64,000 bases of DNA from Albugo candida (Eukaryota > Oomycota > Peronosporomycetes > Albuginales > Albuginaceae). The stretch spans positions 1 through 64,000 of the forward strand of contig CAJNAR010000016.1 of NCBI GenBank assembly GCA_905220665.1, written 5' to 3'. Numbering within the stretch: position 1 is the first letter of the stretch; the number at the start of each line of letters is the position of its first letter. A program made the position numbers and the translations under genes. Below, in pieces: positions 46,866-57,984 of this stretch. The notes beneath the pieces are model-generated. The model was not told the DNA's origin. It saw only the letters and a program-made list of their open reading frames with translations, and did no database searches.

Positions 46866-46959
46866 GGAGATCTGTTGTGCATTTATTCGGGATTGTTCGA
46901 TCCCCTCACCTGACAACACTGATGATTGAACAAGTTGACTACCCGTAAATATAGAATGG

Positions 46960-47335
46960 GAAATTCCCTAAGTTTTCGTTCCAAATAACATAAAAATTTG
47001 GCGCAGTATATTTTTGTGGCAACGTTACCATTCCGTGAACTAAGATGAGTGGACGATGCTCTCTTCAAAGGTGCACTGCAGAAAATTGCGACAGATTATC
47101 AGCTTTCACGAGCACTTCAGCATTGCATACTATGGGATATATCGATATTGCACGGTAGCATTGTTTTGATTGCGCGCTTTGATGAAATGAATGCAGAGCC
47201 GACGAGAGTATCACGTGTGCACGAGGTATTGCGTGGTATACGGTAAAAAACGATGATTGGTGCCAATAAAGTTCAGACATGATCCCAGTCTGAAGCCCGT
47301 CAACGACCTTATTGTATTAAATCATCATCTATGCG
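46960..47335. repeat. Spacer S2, copy in cassette A
   Basis: Landmarks: CAAAGGTGCACTGCAG, GTGCACGAGGTATTGCGTGG and CCCGTCAACGACCTTATTG. It matches the other S2 copies between SSP and truncated GcvT. Confidence 0.6.
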
Positions 47336-47339
47336 TTAC

Positions 47340-48105
47340 ACCTTTACTTCGTTATGAATAATGGTAATGATGGAATGGTCTCCGGAAATGCATCGAGCCA
47401 AAGAAGATGCAACTATTGAGGTTCGATATGATTACTCCCTGATTGCATTACAACGACCGGGAAGGGTGGATACTTTGGGTAAACGGAATGTTTGCCTTGG
47501 TGAGTTTGTAGGACCCGGAATCTATGAGGGTTTGTGTACCAACATCACTTGTAATGCAATTTTGAAAAGAGTTGACGTAGTTTTCACCCAATGTGGTTAC
47601 ACTGGTGAGGATGGGACGGATTCGAATTGTGGATTTTTAGCTGTCATGTGGAGCAATGCGCTTGATCATTATTACGACGCGATTCTGTTCCCGAAGCTAG
47701 ATTAGGAGCAAGAGACGGTTGAGATATCACTCTACAACAACGCTCATTCAAGCTAGTCTGGCTTGCACAATTGACAAGCGACGTCGCAAGCAGGGCGGAT
47801 TTCTCGGGATATGTCATCACCATGGATCAGCTCATGTGTATAAGCTCTTGTCAAAGCGTATGGATTCTATATATGAAGGCACAACGATCAAAATGGTGCG
47901 GCCTTGTATGATCAAAATTGAGCGAATTGTGGGCAAAGTGACCAGCGAAACCTTCAGTTCGGGTTGTAACGGTCACTTGGAATGGCATGTATCGGCAGGG
48001 ATGCACTTGAGTCCTATCGAAAGAGCCTGCAAGCAGAAAAACAAGAAAGGTCTTTAAGCATTACAAAAATGCCATTTGTACCATCACATTATTGTAAAAA
48101 AAGTA
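47340..48105 (+). pseudogene. GcvT pseudogene 2, 5'-truncated
   Basis: Similarity to GcvT begins at the same point as in the other pseudogenes (near residue 142) and runs to the C-terminus: [49 protein letters not shown] and the end [12 protein letters not shown]. It has frame changes and stops at 47703 and 48057. Non-functional. Confidence 0.9.
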
Positions 48106-48109
48106 GGAG

Positions 48110-48810
48110 TGCAGAAGATTGTCATATCGGTGAGTCCTACTCAATTTGACTTACATAGTCTATGACGTCATGTGCAAATTAGCAAATTATGAAAGTATCA
48201 CAATTTGAATTTAGCCTTTGTAACGAATGATTGTCAAATCTTTACGCCGTGTCTTAATTGTATACCCTGCTCATGCATTCCACTCCTGAACCTCGTGAAA
48301 ATGAATCAACATGGAACTTAAAATATAGAGTGCCATTTCGATATATAGTTGCAAACCGGGATACTGGAGACAAGTCATTTCGCTTATCTCGATAGCAGTT
48401 TAAGAAAAAAAGACAAACTTTCATATCGAGGTTCTGAAGCTCCTCGATATAAGCGTCTTCAGCGGGAAGTTTAGGTGGAGCGCGTGCCACCCCAAATTGC
48501 ATCGCACTCGCATCCAATTCGTGTTACATTGAGAGCAAGGTAGGACAATAAGGAGGAGTTAGATTCCAAGACACAGGAATCGGTAGTCTTCAACTTAATA
48601 TTATAGAGATACACCGGGATTCTATGCCCGCACGATAAGGAACTACTGAGTTGGCAACAGTCATGAACGACGTCATCAATTAAAAATGTGACTGTCGTCA
48701 ACTCTTCTCCCAGTAAAGTTACAATACAACCTTGATTGGCGGCTGGATAAGATATAGCTGTTATCTACTTCATCGCCGCTTGCATAGTAACGCAGCATCG
48801 CATGCATACG
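48110..48810. other. Decayed DNA, no gene
   Basis: 3' flank of GcvT pseudogene 2 (block X-like landmarks near 48240-48280). No supported reading frame. Confidence 0.4.
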
Positions 48811-49133
48811 AGTGAGGCAAAGGACCCAAAATAGAATAAGGCTCCCTTTACCATTCATAGCAGGGCTTCGTGCACAGTATCAATCGCATGGAAGTACTGT
48901 CGGTGAGCGGATAAGTCACGCGAGAGTTTCTTACATCTAAAGTACGAATGTCGTAAAGGTATTGTACTTTAGGCAGCGGTACGCAGTTGTTGTTGTACTC
49001 GACAGGCATTTATGTAACTCAAAAGCGAGCCAGTCTCTCTTAAATACATTCGTCTCGTTGGCAGATTGGAACGCACTCACAGCACTGAAAGAAAAAGCTC
49101 CTTGAGATGACGAACATGATGAAAAGTACACGA
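48811..49133. repeat. Spacer S1, copy in cassette B
   Basis: Begins GTGAGGCAAAGGACCCAAAA and carries AGCAGGGCTTCGTG and GCGAGCCAGTCTCTC. It matches S1 elsewhere, but the PKA, EF-hand and HGPRT genes that should precede it are missing here. Confidence 0.65.
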
Positions 49134-49489
49134 GATGGACAAATATGCATCGAAAGAAAACATTGGTACAGACGCAATCAAGAGCTAGGATGTATATCAA
49201 AATTTGGTAAATTCGCTGGTTCTTGGTTTCTCTCAGATCTCAATATTGGAGGATTACCCAGCGTCAGGCATTTTCCTACGTTATTAGGGTGAGTAGATCA
49301 CCCTAATAAATAGGGTGAGTAGATCACCCTAATAAATAATAACGTAGGAAAATGCCTGACGCTGGGTAATCCTCCAATATTGAGATCTGAGAGAAACCAA
49401 GAACCAGCGAATTTACCAAATTTTGATATACATCCTAGCTCTTGATTGCGTCTGTACCAATGTTTTCTTTCGGTGCATATTTGTCCATC
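49134..49489. repeat. Near-perfect palindrome, 153-bp arms, 50-bp centre
   Basis: Left arm 49134-49286 and right arm 49337-49489 are reverse complements with one mismatch that I can see (GCATCG against GCACCG near the outer end). The 50-bp centre is two direct copies of a 26-bp unit, each itself a hairpin (AGGGTGA-GTAGA-TCACCCT). The left arm is the normal flank shared with other cassettes; the right arm is an inverted copy of it and forms the 3' exon of SSP-E. Confidence 0.95.
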
Positions 49490-49834
49490 CTCACCTATCA
49501 AAAGTGAGCAGCTCGCGGACGTCTCATTCACGGATCTCTCTGACAAATACCCATCCGCAGAGCCTGTCATTGTATCTCCCGTTGGAACACGCGTCGTCTG
49601 TGTTGGAGCTTCATTGCAGAGTCAGGCTTTTGGTCAAATAAGAAGAGTCTGAATTTTACCATTAAGCTGCACAGCTATCTTCTGCTTATTTTTGGCGTCT
49701 GTTTCGGAAGTTGGAGAAGTTACAAATACATCATTTGCAGGTTTCTTTGTGCAGTTCGTACATTTATCTTTAGTGCCATCGCATTTGTAGATGATGCCTG
49801 CAGCAGTGAAAAATAATAGGGATACCGCACGCAT
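49298..49834 (-). CDS. Small secreted protein, INYKC family, 161 aa (SSP-E) with palindrome-derived tail
   Basis: ATG 49834 starts MRAVSLLFFTAAGIIYKC, a signal peptide ending at the family Y/H-K-C position. Exon 1 ends at 49660. The intron is 49659-49609 (51 bp, GTAAAA...ATGAAG, with a CTGACT branch-like site). Exon 2, 49608-49298, gives APTQTTRVPTGDTMTGSADG in phase. The SADG segment matches exon 2 of SSP-D and SSP-F. The last ~65 residues (GQICTERKHWYRRNQELG onward) are encoded by the right arm of the palindrome and have no counterpart in the paralogues. Without splicing the protein would stop at 66 aa. Confidence 0.6.
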
Positions 49835-49882
49835 TTGCTTTCGACCAAATTATAAAATGACTGGTAGGAGTTGTGATTGTGT
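49835..49882 (-). promoter_or_regulatory. Conserved upstream block of SSP-E
   Basis: Read on minus: CCAGTCATTTTATAATTTGG, then TCGAAAGCAA before the ATG. It matches the blocks before SSP-D and SSP-F. Confidence 0.5.
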
Positions 49883-49959
49883 CTCGTCAGCCGACACTGG
49901 AAGTTCAAAGGTAGCTACAGTAATTCTAAAGTGGGACGTAAGAGAGATATTCGTGGCAT

Positions 49960-50365
49960 AGCAGTGTGAGAAGCAACGATGGCATTTAGCACAATTGCAA
50001 TGATTGGGCAAAAGCGGATACTAATATCTCCGAAGGTGCACGCGGGAAGAAAATCTTTGTAGCGTGATCGCGTCTAAGAATCTTCTACAATTCGAGAGAG
50101 CTTATCCGCTTTGACAAGCAATTCAGAAGTGCAAAATACATCTCCGCTGCCTGAGACGCTTGCCGGTACCTTTATGTTCATTGCGTACTTTTGAAGAATT
50201 TAGGCAACCCGGAGTGGACTAGACCTTATGCACGAGGTATTGCGTGGAGTGCCGTCACATTGCGTTCAAGAAAGGCGATGATTGGTAGCATTTAGAAGGT
50301 CCCGGCGGAAACCCCACCAACGACCTGACACGATCAAATTATATCTATACATTACAGTAGGAAGG
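49960..50365. repeat. Spacer S2, copy in cassette B
   Basis: Landmarks: CGAAGGTGCACGCGGG, TATGTTCATTGCGTAC, GCACGAGGTATTGCGTGG and CACCAACGACCTGACA. Confidence 0.6.
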
Positions 50366-51140
50366 CATTGTGAACGGGAAATTAAGAAAAACGATCTGCA
50401 GCATACGCATCGAGAATTGGAACAGTTCAAATGATATGCGACTATTCAGATCCAGGATGACCGCTCGCTGGTCGCATTGCAGGTACCGAAAGCAGCGGAA
50501 ACTTTGAATAACGGAATGCTTGCCTCGGTAAATTTTCAGGAAGTGGAATTCGTGAGGATTTTGATACCACCACCATTGGTGATACACGGAGTTGATGCTC
50601 TTCTCACCCGATGTGGTGGTACTGGTGAGGATGGATTTGAAACGTCAATTCCTAACTCCCATGTGGAGCAATTTGCTTGATAACGACACGATCCTGTTTT
50701 TGAAGCGCATGAGACAGTCTTTATTGAGAAAAGGATTGTGCTTGCACGATTACGATATCAGTCTACAGCAAGGTCCATTTAAGCCATTATGGCTCGCACA
50801 ATTGGCAAGTGAAGTCGCGAGCAGGGCGGGTTTCTAATACATACGTCATCACCACGGATCAGCTCAAGTATATAGGCTCCTGTCAGAAACGAATTGATTT
50901 ATGTATAAAGACGCAAAAGTTCAAAGTGGTGCGGCCTTGTATGATTAAAAATGGGCGAATTGTTAGCAAAGTGACCAGCGAAACCTTCAGTCCGAGCTTG
51001 CAAACGTCAATTGACATGGCATATTTCGACAATGATGCACGCCAAGTCGGATCAAAAATGCGTGTAAAAGCAAGAAAGAAGGAACATGCTTAAGCACTAC
51101 AAAAATGCCATTTGTATTATCACAGTATTACAGAAAAATT
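50366..51140 (+). pseudogene. GcvT pseudogene 3, 5'-truncated
   Basis: Starts at the segment equivalent to GcvT residue ~142 and continues to the C-terminus: NGMLASVNFQEVEFV, HGVDALLTRCGGTGEDGFE, IVSKVTSETFSPSL and DMAYFDNDARQVGSKM. It has frame changes near 50430, 50690 and 50820. It shares its 5' breakpoint with the other three pseudogenes. Confidence 0.9.
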
Positions 51141-52740
51141 GGAGTGTAGAAGGTCGTCATTGCTGATTGCTACTTAATTTGACTTAAAGTCTACCATTCC
51201 ACTTAGCTGTGCAAGTGTTAGGAGATGTTGTGAAGATAGTGATAAAAGCTGATAATGAATTCTGAGAGTCGTGTCTTGATTGTACTATATGTACACTCTC
51301 CTGGAATCGAATATGTGCCTCTAGTGAAGTGATTATAGCGCTTTTCCATAGTAAGCATTACCAGGAATAATGAGACGATTGTTATACTCAGATTGATCAG
51401 TGGATTTCACGTCTCCATCATTATATACACCAAGCTTCGATGCATACGTGACTAGACCAGTAGAGAACTCTCATTTGATATAGTTGATCCATCTTTCTCG
51501 CCTGTAGCAGCATTTCAGGTTGCTGAGTCTACGAAATCAAAGGAGACCAATGATTCCGACTAAACTTTAATATTATTATTTGGACTAGCTGGGAGTGCTG
51601 ATGGTGCAAAGGTTCTTGAGGGCACCTCTTGCATACACTCGCGTTTACCGTGAGTGGCCCATTTGAGATGGATTGATTCGAAACAATTCTGGGGCGGTCA
51701 TTATTTACGTCAGCCAAGACGTCTCATTAAACTCTTTCTCTAGTGTAGAAACATTTGACATGCCGAGAATTGTCACTATCCTAAACAAGCAAGTCGTAAT
51801 AGAGCGATCCTCTTTGTTCCTGCATTAATGTTTGAAGCTTAAGTAGCGATATGACTGATTACATCACTACCGCTTTGCACCATTGCATGCAAGTCGGTAA
51901 ATCAAATTTGTGGATGAAAAGGCTTGCCAAGTCGCCCGCAGATGTATAAATAGTAGTAGGAAGTGGTACGAGAATGCGCAAGACTGGCTTAAAGCATATA
52001 ACATAGCTCTGTTCTATTAAAAAGTCAAATGAGCTTGCAGGCTGTGGACTCCCAAGCTCCTCGTAATCTAGCAGACTTGGCTTTACTCTTTTTGCCTCCG
52101 AGAACCCCAGGAAGTACACATGCTATCAAAACTGCTAAGGGCTGGTCTGCTTGATGACACAAGGTGGAATCTCTGCGGATGAGACAAGTATCTTGACTTC
52201 TTAACGTAGGTCCTTTTTCGTAGACAGCTCACTGCTTCCGATATAATTGTCAATGCGTCAATACAATCGATTGCATTCAACCGTAGAAATTATTTTAGTA
52301 CACTTATGTTGTTGCGTTCGATTGTTACTCCAAGCATTTTCTATCATGATCTTGCCAAGTCCCGCTTTGGCGGTATGTTGGTCTCATCCATCGTTAGAAT
52401 TCAACCCCCTGAAGAACGCACTCCGCCTACGAATTTGTACTTGAGGTAGACAAAGCATCCTGTATACAACAAGGGCGTTTTTGACTGGAGGTTGTGTTGT
52501 AAGGAATGGACATTTCTCTGTTCACGCACCCGACACTCACGAAACAAGTAGATGGCTACCTATCGCTATGCATTAAAATCCAGGAGATACCTTTGCGTGT
52601 CATTTCGAGAGAAACCATTCAACGTGGCAGAGTAATTTTGAAAGCAGTTTTGACGTTTGACGGTTGCCATCATTGCACGAATAGTGGAAAGAAATCTTCT
52701 TAATGGTGCACCTCTGAACGCCCTTTTCGACGTACATTCG
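51141..52740. other. Decayed block X, copy 3
   Basis: No intact gene. GAATTGTCACTATCCTAA near 51770 and CATTGCATGCAAGTCGGTAA near 51885 match 43660 and 43790. Short frames at 51717-51529 and 52119-51859 are remnants without a recognised domain. Confidence 0.4.
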
Positions 52741-53205
52741 AAATAATTTACCGCCTTACACGTACTTAAGTATCAGGTACAAACGCCGGTCGCCTGGAAA
52801 TGGTTGAGGTATTTGACAATGAATGGATGATTCACGCGCGATAAGATTTCTATCTCGCACTTGATATGATGCAACTGCTGTAGACGGAGAATCTCACTTT
52901 TTTTGAGGATCTTTAGAGCATAAAACTTTGTCGGGTCATTACGAAGATGCACTAATCGAACGCGACCGAATGTGCCGGTTCCTACGAGGCAGAATACGTT
53001 GTAGTGGTAGCTGACTGAGCAAAGGATATGTAGTTGTACCGAGCGTATTGAGCACTTCAAAGTCAGTTAATGAGTGACGTATTCTTTCGGATGTCGTGAT
53101 ATCGACAGGATCGACGGGAGAAGCTGGAGATGTCTTCTCACGTGGTGCAACACCTCCAAAAGCCTGGTGGAAAGCGAGGATTAGTCGAGGTAGTTTGAGG
53201 TCCAT
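52741..53205 (-). pseudogene. PKA catalytic subunit, 5' fragment (cassette C)
   Basis: Exon 1 (ATG 53205), the 58-bp intron and the first ~70 codons of exon 2 are virtually identical to the intact kinase at 62956-64000, including the glycine loop (GTGTFGRVRL). At about 52787 a base is missing (CAGG-CGACC against CAGGACGATC) and the frame ends. Sequence to 52741 is still similar but diverged, then homology stops. The catalytic loop and activation segment are absent, so there is no kinase activity. Confidence 0.9.
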
Positions 53206-53443
53206 AGTATAAAGAATACAAACATGCTCCAAATTGTTTTTCTGAAACATGGACACTACGATACAGGTGGTATCACGGTCATACACACATGTGTTTGATA
53301 AGACAGGTAGAAATGCTCTTACAGGAGCGACAACACGTTCAAATAATCTTCCAGGCTTTTATGTCGCAATTACTTGACACACGAAACGACGCGATCTTGA
53401 AGCGTCATCTTTGATGATTGGAAGAAATTGAAGAGATACCAAA

Positions 53444-55003
53444 ATGGAGACGAAAAAAAAGGAATCAAAGGAGAGGAAAAGAGAAGGTCTCAGCTCAAAG
53501 TCTAGAGAAGCACATACGAGTGCAAAAGTGAAAGAAGCGAATGATCTGACAAGGCCAATAGAACAGCAGTCGATTGGCTTTGTCGGCGAGAACCTCAGCG
53601 GTTCTGTTCCACTTGCCGATATTGATGCAATACAGCTATTCCGACAGTATGATCAGAACGGGAATGGATTCCTTACGCGGAGAGACTTTTTGGAGTTACT
53701 GAGAGATTATGCAGAACCATTTACAAATGATACGACGGATGTCAATGCTCAAAATCGAATGGAGAACGAGAGAATTCCGATTGCTCTCACTGACTCTGTC
53801 GGAATGCCGCTTGGGTTTATCCGAACAGATCACAATTCAGAGTTTGAGGCCGGCCAGTTATTTGAGAGATACGATCGAGATCGGTCTGGAATGATGAATT
53901 TCATGAAATTCCATGCATTCTTCAACGATTTTCGACCTCAATTACAGCGTTTTGTGCAGGATCTACAGACAAAGACATACAATCGAAAATCCGAACAGAA
54001 ATTATGCGTGCAAAATTGTGCCTATGAAGGGAAAGCGTGCAAGGAGGATAAGATCCCGGTAAAGAAGGAGATGGAACCGGATGGTGATGAGAAGAGAGCT
54101 CAGATCCGTAGGGAGCTATGGAAGCTGCATACGCTGTGTAAGGACGAATTACTCGATCGACGTCAGCATCTTGTTGAAACGGTAAGAGGATTACATTCGA
54201 AAGGATGTAGAAATTGAATTATCATGCAGATGGAAGCAATGAATGCTGAATTCAGCGTTCGCAACCAAAATCGAACGTCAATGAGAAGCAACAGGGTCAA
54301 CAGGAACAATTGTGATCCACCTGATGTTGCACATACACTCGACTCGCTTCATGCAATGAATGATCGCGAGCTGATGCAAACTTACTCGGAAAAAGAACAG
54401 AAATTAAGTAAATTGGACACTCTGTACTCTACAATCCGAAACTTTCTGCATGGAAGCAGCCAAATCACATCGGACAAAGACTTAGACAAAGCTTTGCATC
54501 AATTGTCTGAACTCCGGGAAGAGGCTCAGCACTTTATCATGCTGTGTTATTACGACGACGACGAAAATCCGACGTGTAAAGGACACATTCCACCAGAGTC
54601 GAGCCGTTCAGTAAAGTCTGAGCACAAATCGGGAGCGCAGAAGATTTGTTTCGAATATGAAGATTTGACATGTAAAGGCAAAGGCACCAATTGGGATAGC
54701 CAAGCGCCTAGAGGAGCACACAGTCAAACGATTTCAGAGAAAGACTCATTCGTCCCCACTGATACGGGAAATACATCCGAGCCATTCGTACGGGTGAAAG
54801 ATCAGATCATATACGAACTACTGCAAGAACGTGCAACGCTTTGCAAAGAGAAAGCTGATTTGGAAGCACAAGTACACGAGCTGAGTGAATTGAGTGCCGA
54901 AGAAATGAAAAAATGGGCGACTTTGACGGATAACATGCAAGTTGAAATTGAGAAGTTGCGTTATGCACTTCAATGCAATACTCCTTCACTTCAGTTTCCC
55001 TGA
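53444..55003 (+). CDS. EF-hand and coiled-coil protein, 503 aa (copy C)
   Basis: Exon 1 is 53444-54181. The intron is 54182-54229 (48 bp, GTAAGA...ATGCAG). Exon 2 is 54230-55003, and the join HLVET|MEAMNAEF is in frame. Residues 1-40 are Lys/Glu-rich. EF-hand 1, loop 70-81 (DQNGNGFLTRRD), is a good Ca2+ loop with Asp at position 12. EF-hand 2, loop 144-155 (DRDRSGMMNFMK), has Lys at position 12, so binding is doubtful. Residues 180-250 are basic and Cys-containing; long heptad helices lie near 295-350 and 440-490. No signal or membrane segment. It may be a cytoskeletal or centriolar Ca2+ adaptor. It is divergent from the PKA fragment and convergent with HGPRT. Confidence 0.8.
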
Positions 55004-55192
55004 TAGACGCTATCGGATCGCATGAACTTTTATTGAGTCTCACCATTCAGAATGGGACTAAGTAATTGGAACAACTATCCTCACTCAACCAGAACTTTTA
55101 GCGGCGATACAAAGGCTTCGGAAATGAAAGTATGCAGTGATTCACCCGTGATACCGCTTGGTTGTATTTCAAAACTTAGATTGACTCCATCT

Positions 55193-55915
55193 CTATTCTT
55201 TTAGTGCGAACTGCTCGATCCCTTCTTCGTTTATGACACAAATGTGCTCTAACTCACGAAAAATATCATTATAATCCAAACAGTACCCAATTACAAATTT
55301 GTTAGGGATCGAAAATCCCACAAAATCTGCTTTAAAAGTAGGCTTTTGGATCCCAATTCTTTTTTCCAGCAAACTTGCCACTCGGATGGACGCTGGTTTG
55401 TATTGCTCCAAATGCGGAATCAATTTGGCCATTGTCTTTCCTGTATCGATGATATCTTCCACTAGCACAACTTCTTTACCGCATAGTTTTTCCAACTCAA
55501 CGCCCGAAATCTCAACATGCCCACTGCTTTGCGTTCCTTGGTAGCTTTTGACTCGGATGAAATCAAAGGTGAATGGAACGTGAGTGCAATCGGTGTGCTT
55601 TGAAATTTCTGCCAGTAATTCGGTCAAATCGTGAAAGAACTTGCTTCCACCTTTCAGTACGCACAAAAAATGTATTGTTTTGTCTTTGTACATTGCGTGT
55701 ACATCTCTTGCGATTTTCTCGATGCGATTTCGTATCAAGCCGGAAGGAATCAGTATTGATTCAACATATCGACGACAGTAAAGGGGAATCACGAAATTTG
55801 ATACGGTGAATGATGCTGTATCCGAAATCTGAATTACAGAATCCGCAGATGTCTACAATTATTCGATGAGAGTGAGGCAAAGGACCCGAAAGAGAATAAG
55901 GCTTTCATTTACCAT
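55193..55915 (-). CDS. HPRT: Hypoxanthine-guanine phosphoribosyltransferase, 220 aa (copy C)
   Basis: The main exon, 55852-55193, opens TSADSVIQISDTASFTVSNF without an ATG. Directly upstream a 60-bp intron (55912-55853, GTAAAT...TTGTAG) follows an ATG at 55915-55913, so the initiator codon alone ends exon 1. This gives 220 aa, the usual length. Motifs: FLCVLKGGSKFF, the flexible loop VKSYQGTQSSG, the PRPP site LVEDIIDTGKTM (residues ~131-142) and the purine-binding end KADFVGFSIPNKFVIGYCLD. It salvages hypoxanthine and guanine to IMP and GMP. It is nearly identical to the copy at 60247-60968. Confidence 0.92.
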
Positions 55916-56200
55916 TCAGAGCAGGGCTTTGTGTATAGTACAGTCGTATAGAAGCAAGTACTGTTGGTGAGCGGGTAAGTCACGCATGAGGTTCTTATAC
56001 AATATCTAAATAAAGGTACGAAAGTCGTGCGACTACAAAGGTATTGTACAGTAGTATAGGCAGCTTACGATACCGTCGTTGTACCGAACAGGAAGTGAGC
56101 CAGCTTTGTTCCGTACAATCGTCTCCTTGACAGAATTAAGCACAAATATGCAAGGGAAGAAAACATCAGTACAAAGATAATCAAGAGCTGCGATGTAATT
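55869..56200. repeat. Spacer S1, copy in cassette C
   Basis: Begins GTGAGGCAAAGGACCCGAAA inside the HGPRT intron and runs past AGTGAGCCAGCTTTG. It matches S1 of cassettes A and B. The first part is also in the inverted repeat arm. Confidence 0.6.
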
Positions 56201-56273
56201 CACGGTCGGATAAACTCTTTCGAAGTAAATTTACCTTAATCTAGATTTTCGAGAAGGCTTTGTGCTGGTCGGG

Positions 56274-56679
56274 TTACACCACTTCTCTATTATAATCATG
56301 TGAGTAGATTAGTAAGTCATGTGAACGAACAAAAGAATTAGTCTCACCTAAGGAAGCCGCGCATTTCAGTAAGCTATGGTCTAGGCATGCTTCAATTTCA
56401 ACACTTAATTCTGGTTTATGATCTGCCGAACTCATAACGCTGTAGTGGTCCGTATCAACCTCTTTTTGGACTGCAGAGTCACAGGGTCAACCGCTTGATT
56501 GCGTCAAAACAGTGTGAATTCTTACCTTCAAACTCCTTTTTTTCTTCGTGGTAGTGTTTATTCGTTATGCAACCGCAATTTTTTATTTTGCATTCTTCCT
56601 CTATTTCTGAGTCGCCTGCGCCGTCGCATTTGTAGTTGAGAGCTATCGCAATGAAGGAAACAAGGGGTACCAAACGCAT
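56274..56679 (-). CDS. Small secreted protein, INYKC family, 116 aa (SSP-F)
   Basis: ATG 56679 starts MRLVPLVSFIAIALNYKCDG. Exon 1 ends at 56526. The intron is 56525-56471 (55 bp, GTAAGA...CTGCAG). Exon 2, 56470-56274, continues VQKEVDTDHYSVMSSADHKP to a TAA. The mature part is acidic, with cysteines at CKIKNCGC and in exon 2 (CLDHSLLKC). SSAD aligns with the SAD of SSP-D and SSP-E. Splice sites are strong and the joined frame is free of stops. Read without the intron it would end at 66 aa. Confidence 0.68.
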
Positions 56680-56725
56680 TTCTTTTCAACCAAAATGAAA
56701 ATGACCTATAAGGGTGTTGAGACTG
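56680..56725 (-). promoter_or_regulatory. Conserved upstream block of SSP-F
   Basis: Read on minus: CAACACCC, then GTCATTTTCATTTTGGTTG, then AAAAGAA before the ATG. It matches the SSP-D and SSP-E blocks. Confidence 0.5.
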
Positions 56726-56819
56726 AAGATTGCCCGGTCCCCTCGTCTGAATGTTGCTACAGTAATTGTAGAATGGAAATGCAGGAGAGATTTCCTGATT
56801 TACCATTCTAAATACTGCA

Positions 56820-57170
56820 AAAATTTGGCCCAGTATATTCAATAGAAAAGCTGTTGTTTTGCACAATTGCAATCACTTTACAAAAGCAGAAGGTACTCTT
56901 CCCAAAGGTGCACTCGGTCGTTACATTCTTGTAGCGTAGTAGAATCTAAATAAAGAACGGTAACACTTGTTACGGGTTATCAGCCTTACTAGGTAATCCC
57001 AGCATTAGTAAAAATGCCCCTTCGTTGCGATATTGGGACCACTCACGATATCAATATGTTTATTGTGTACAATTGAAGAATAAATGCTATCTCAACGAGA
57101 AGTAGACCCATGTACATGAGGGTATTGCGGAAAGCACTCATATCGTCAAACCATAGTCATCGCTGACAGG
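56820..57170. repeat. Spacer S2, copy in cassette C
   Basis: Landmarks: TCTTCCCAAAGGTGCACTCG, ATGTTTATTGTGTAC and GAGGGTATTGCGGAAAG. It matches the other S2 copies. Confidence 0.55.
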
Positions 57171-57984
57171 GTGGCTAAAGATCGGCGGATGAAAGAAGCG
57201 TTGCTTTCTGCTTGTCAATCAGCTCCGTGTAGTACACTACCATCTAATACAGTTTTCCTTCTGGAAGTCAATGGTCAGATTCCTGAAAACAGCCTCTGCA
57301 CCCTGCTGGCCATCATCAAGCCAACACAGAGCGCATCCTCTTTATAGGATAGAGGTAGTATGCAGGCACCATGCAGAAGGTGCTGCATTCGTATCCAGTT
57401 GGCAATCATGAAGATGCGCAGGTACATTCTATGATAGCTATTGCTATTTGAATGGTGCAATTTCCTTCCAAGAGTTGCTCTATATATACTATCAAGTCGG
57501 GTTGCCATCTCGCGTTGTGATGCTGCAACTCCACTAGGAGAGATTCATTGTATGTCGCGTTGCTACCCCTTTGCACTCGTTCATATTTGTGGTCGACCCA
57601 GACATCCTGGTGTATCTACCGAGAAGTCTGTCCTCTAACTCTTTATTCATCCTGTGTATCCTACTTCATTCTCAGCACTACAAAATTAATGCTATTCTTT
57701 GCTTTCGAAAAAAGCACAATACGCACTTGAGAACCACAGATTGTTGCATGAAACTACTAACCTCAAGTACTGTCGGAAATGTGATCATATTTCTCCCTTC
57801 CATACTAACTCTGCATGTACGCTTTCGGGAGTACTCATGCATTATCAGTTGCATAAAATTATCACACGGCATCAAGAATTGTAGCTCATTCATTACATGA
57901 GGCTATATTTGCATTTCCCAACTATCTTCCGAACATGTGGCATTCCGAGCACAGCAAAATGCTGTAGCAGACTATACCATCAAG
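57171..57984. other. Centre of the inverted cassette pair, no gene seen
   Basis: Short frames on both strands have no recognised content. The turn-around point of the two cassettes lies in or near this stretch. Confidence 0.4.

Larger units (their letters stand above)
52780..55955. repeat. Left arm of a 3.2-kb inverted repeat
   Basis: Every coding landmark pairs with one in 60206-63381 so that the two coordinates sum to 116,161 (53060/63101, 53444/62717, 54182/61979, 55792/60369). There is therefore no net indel over about 3 kb. The only offset seen is one base in the HGPRT intron. Encoded proteins differ at few residues. Confidence 0.95.

Noticed and set aside
49107..49292. Plus-strand ORF whose protein nearly equals the end of SSP-E
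   Set aside because: It lies in the left palindrome arm. Similarity to SSP-E is the mirror effect of the inverted repeat, and there is no leader or splice context.
54224..55003. Separate gene starting MQMEAMNAEF
   Set aside because: A 48-bp GT-AG intron (54182-54229) joins it in frame to the EF-hand exon, and the upstream MQ residues come from the intron.
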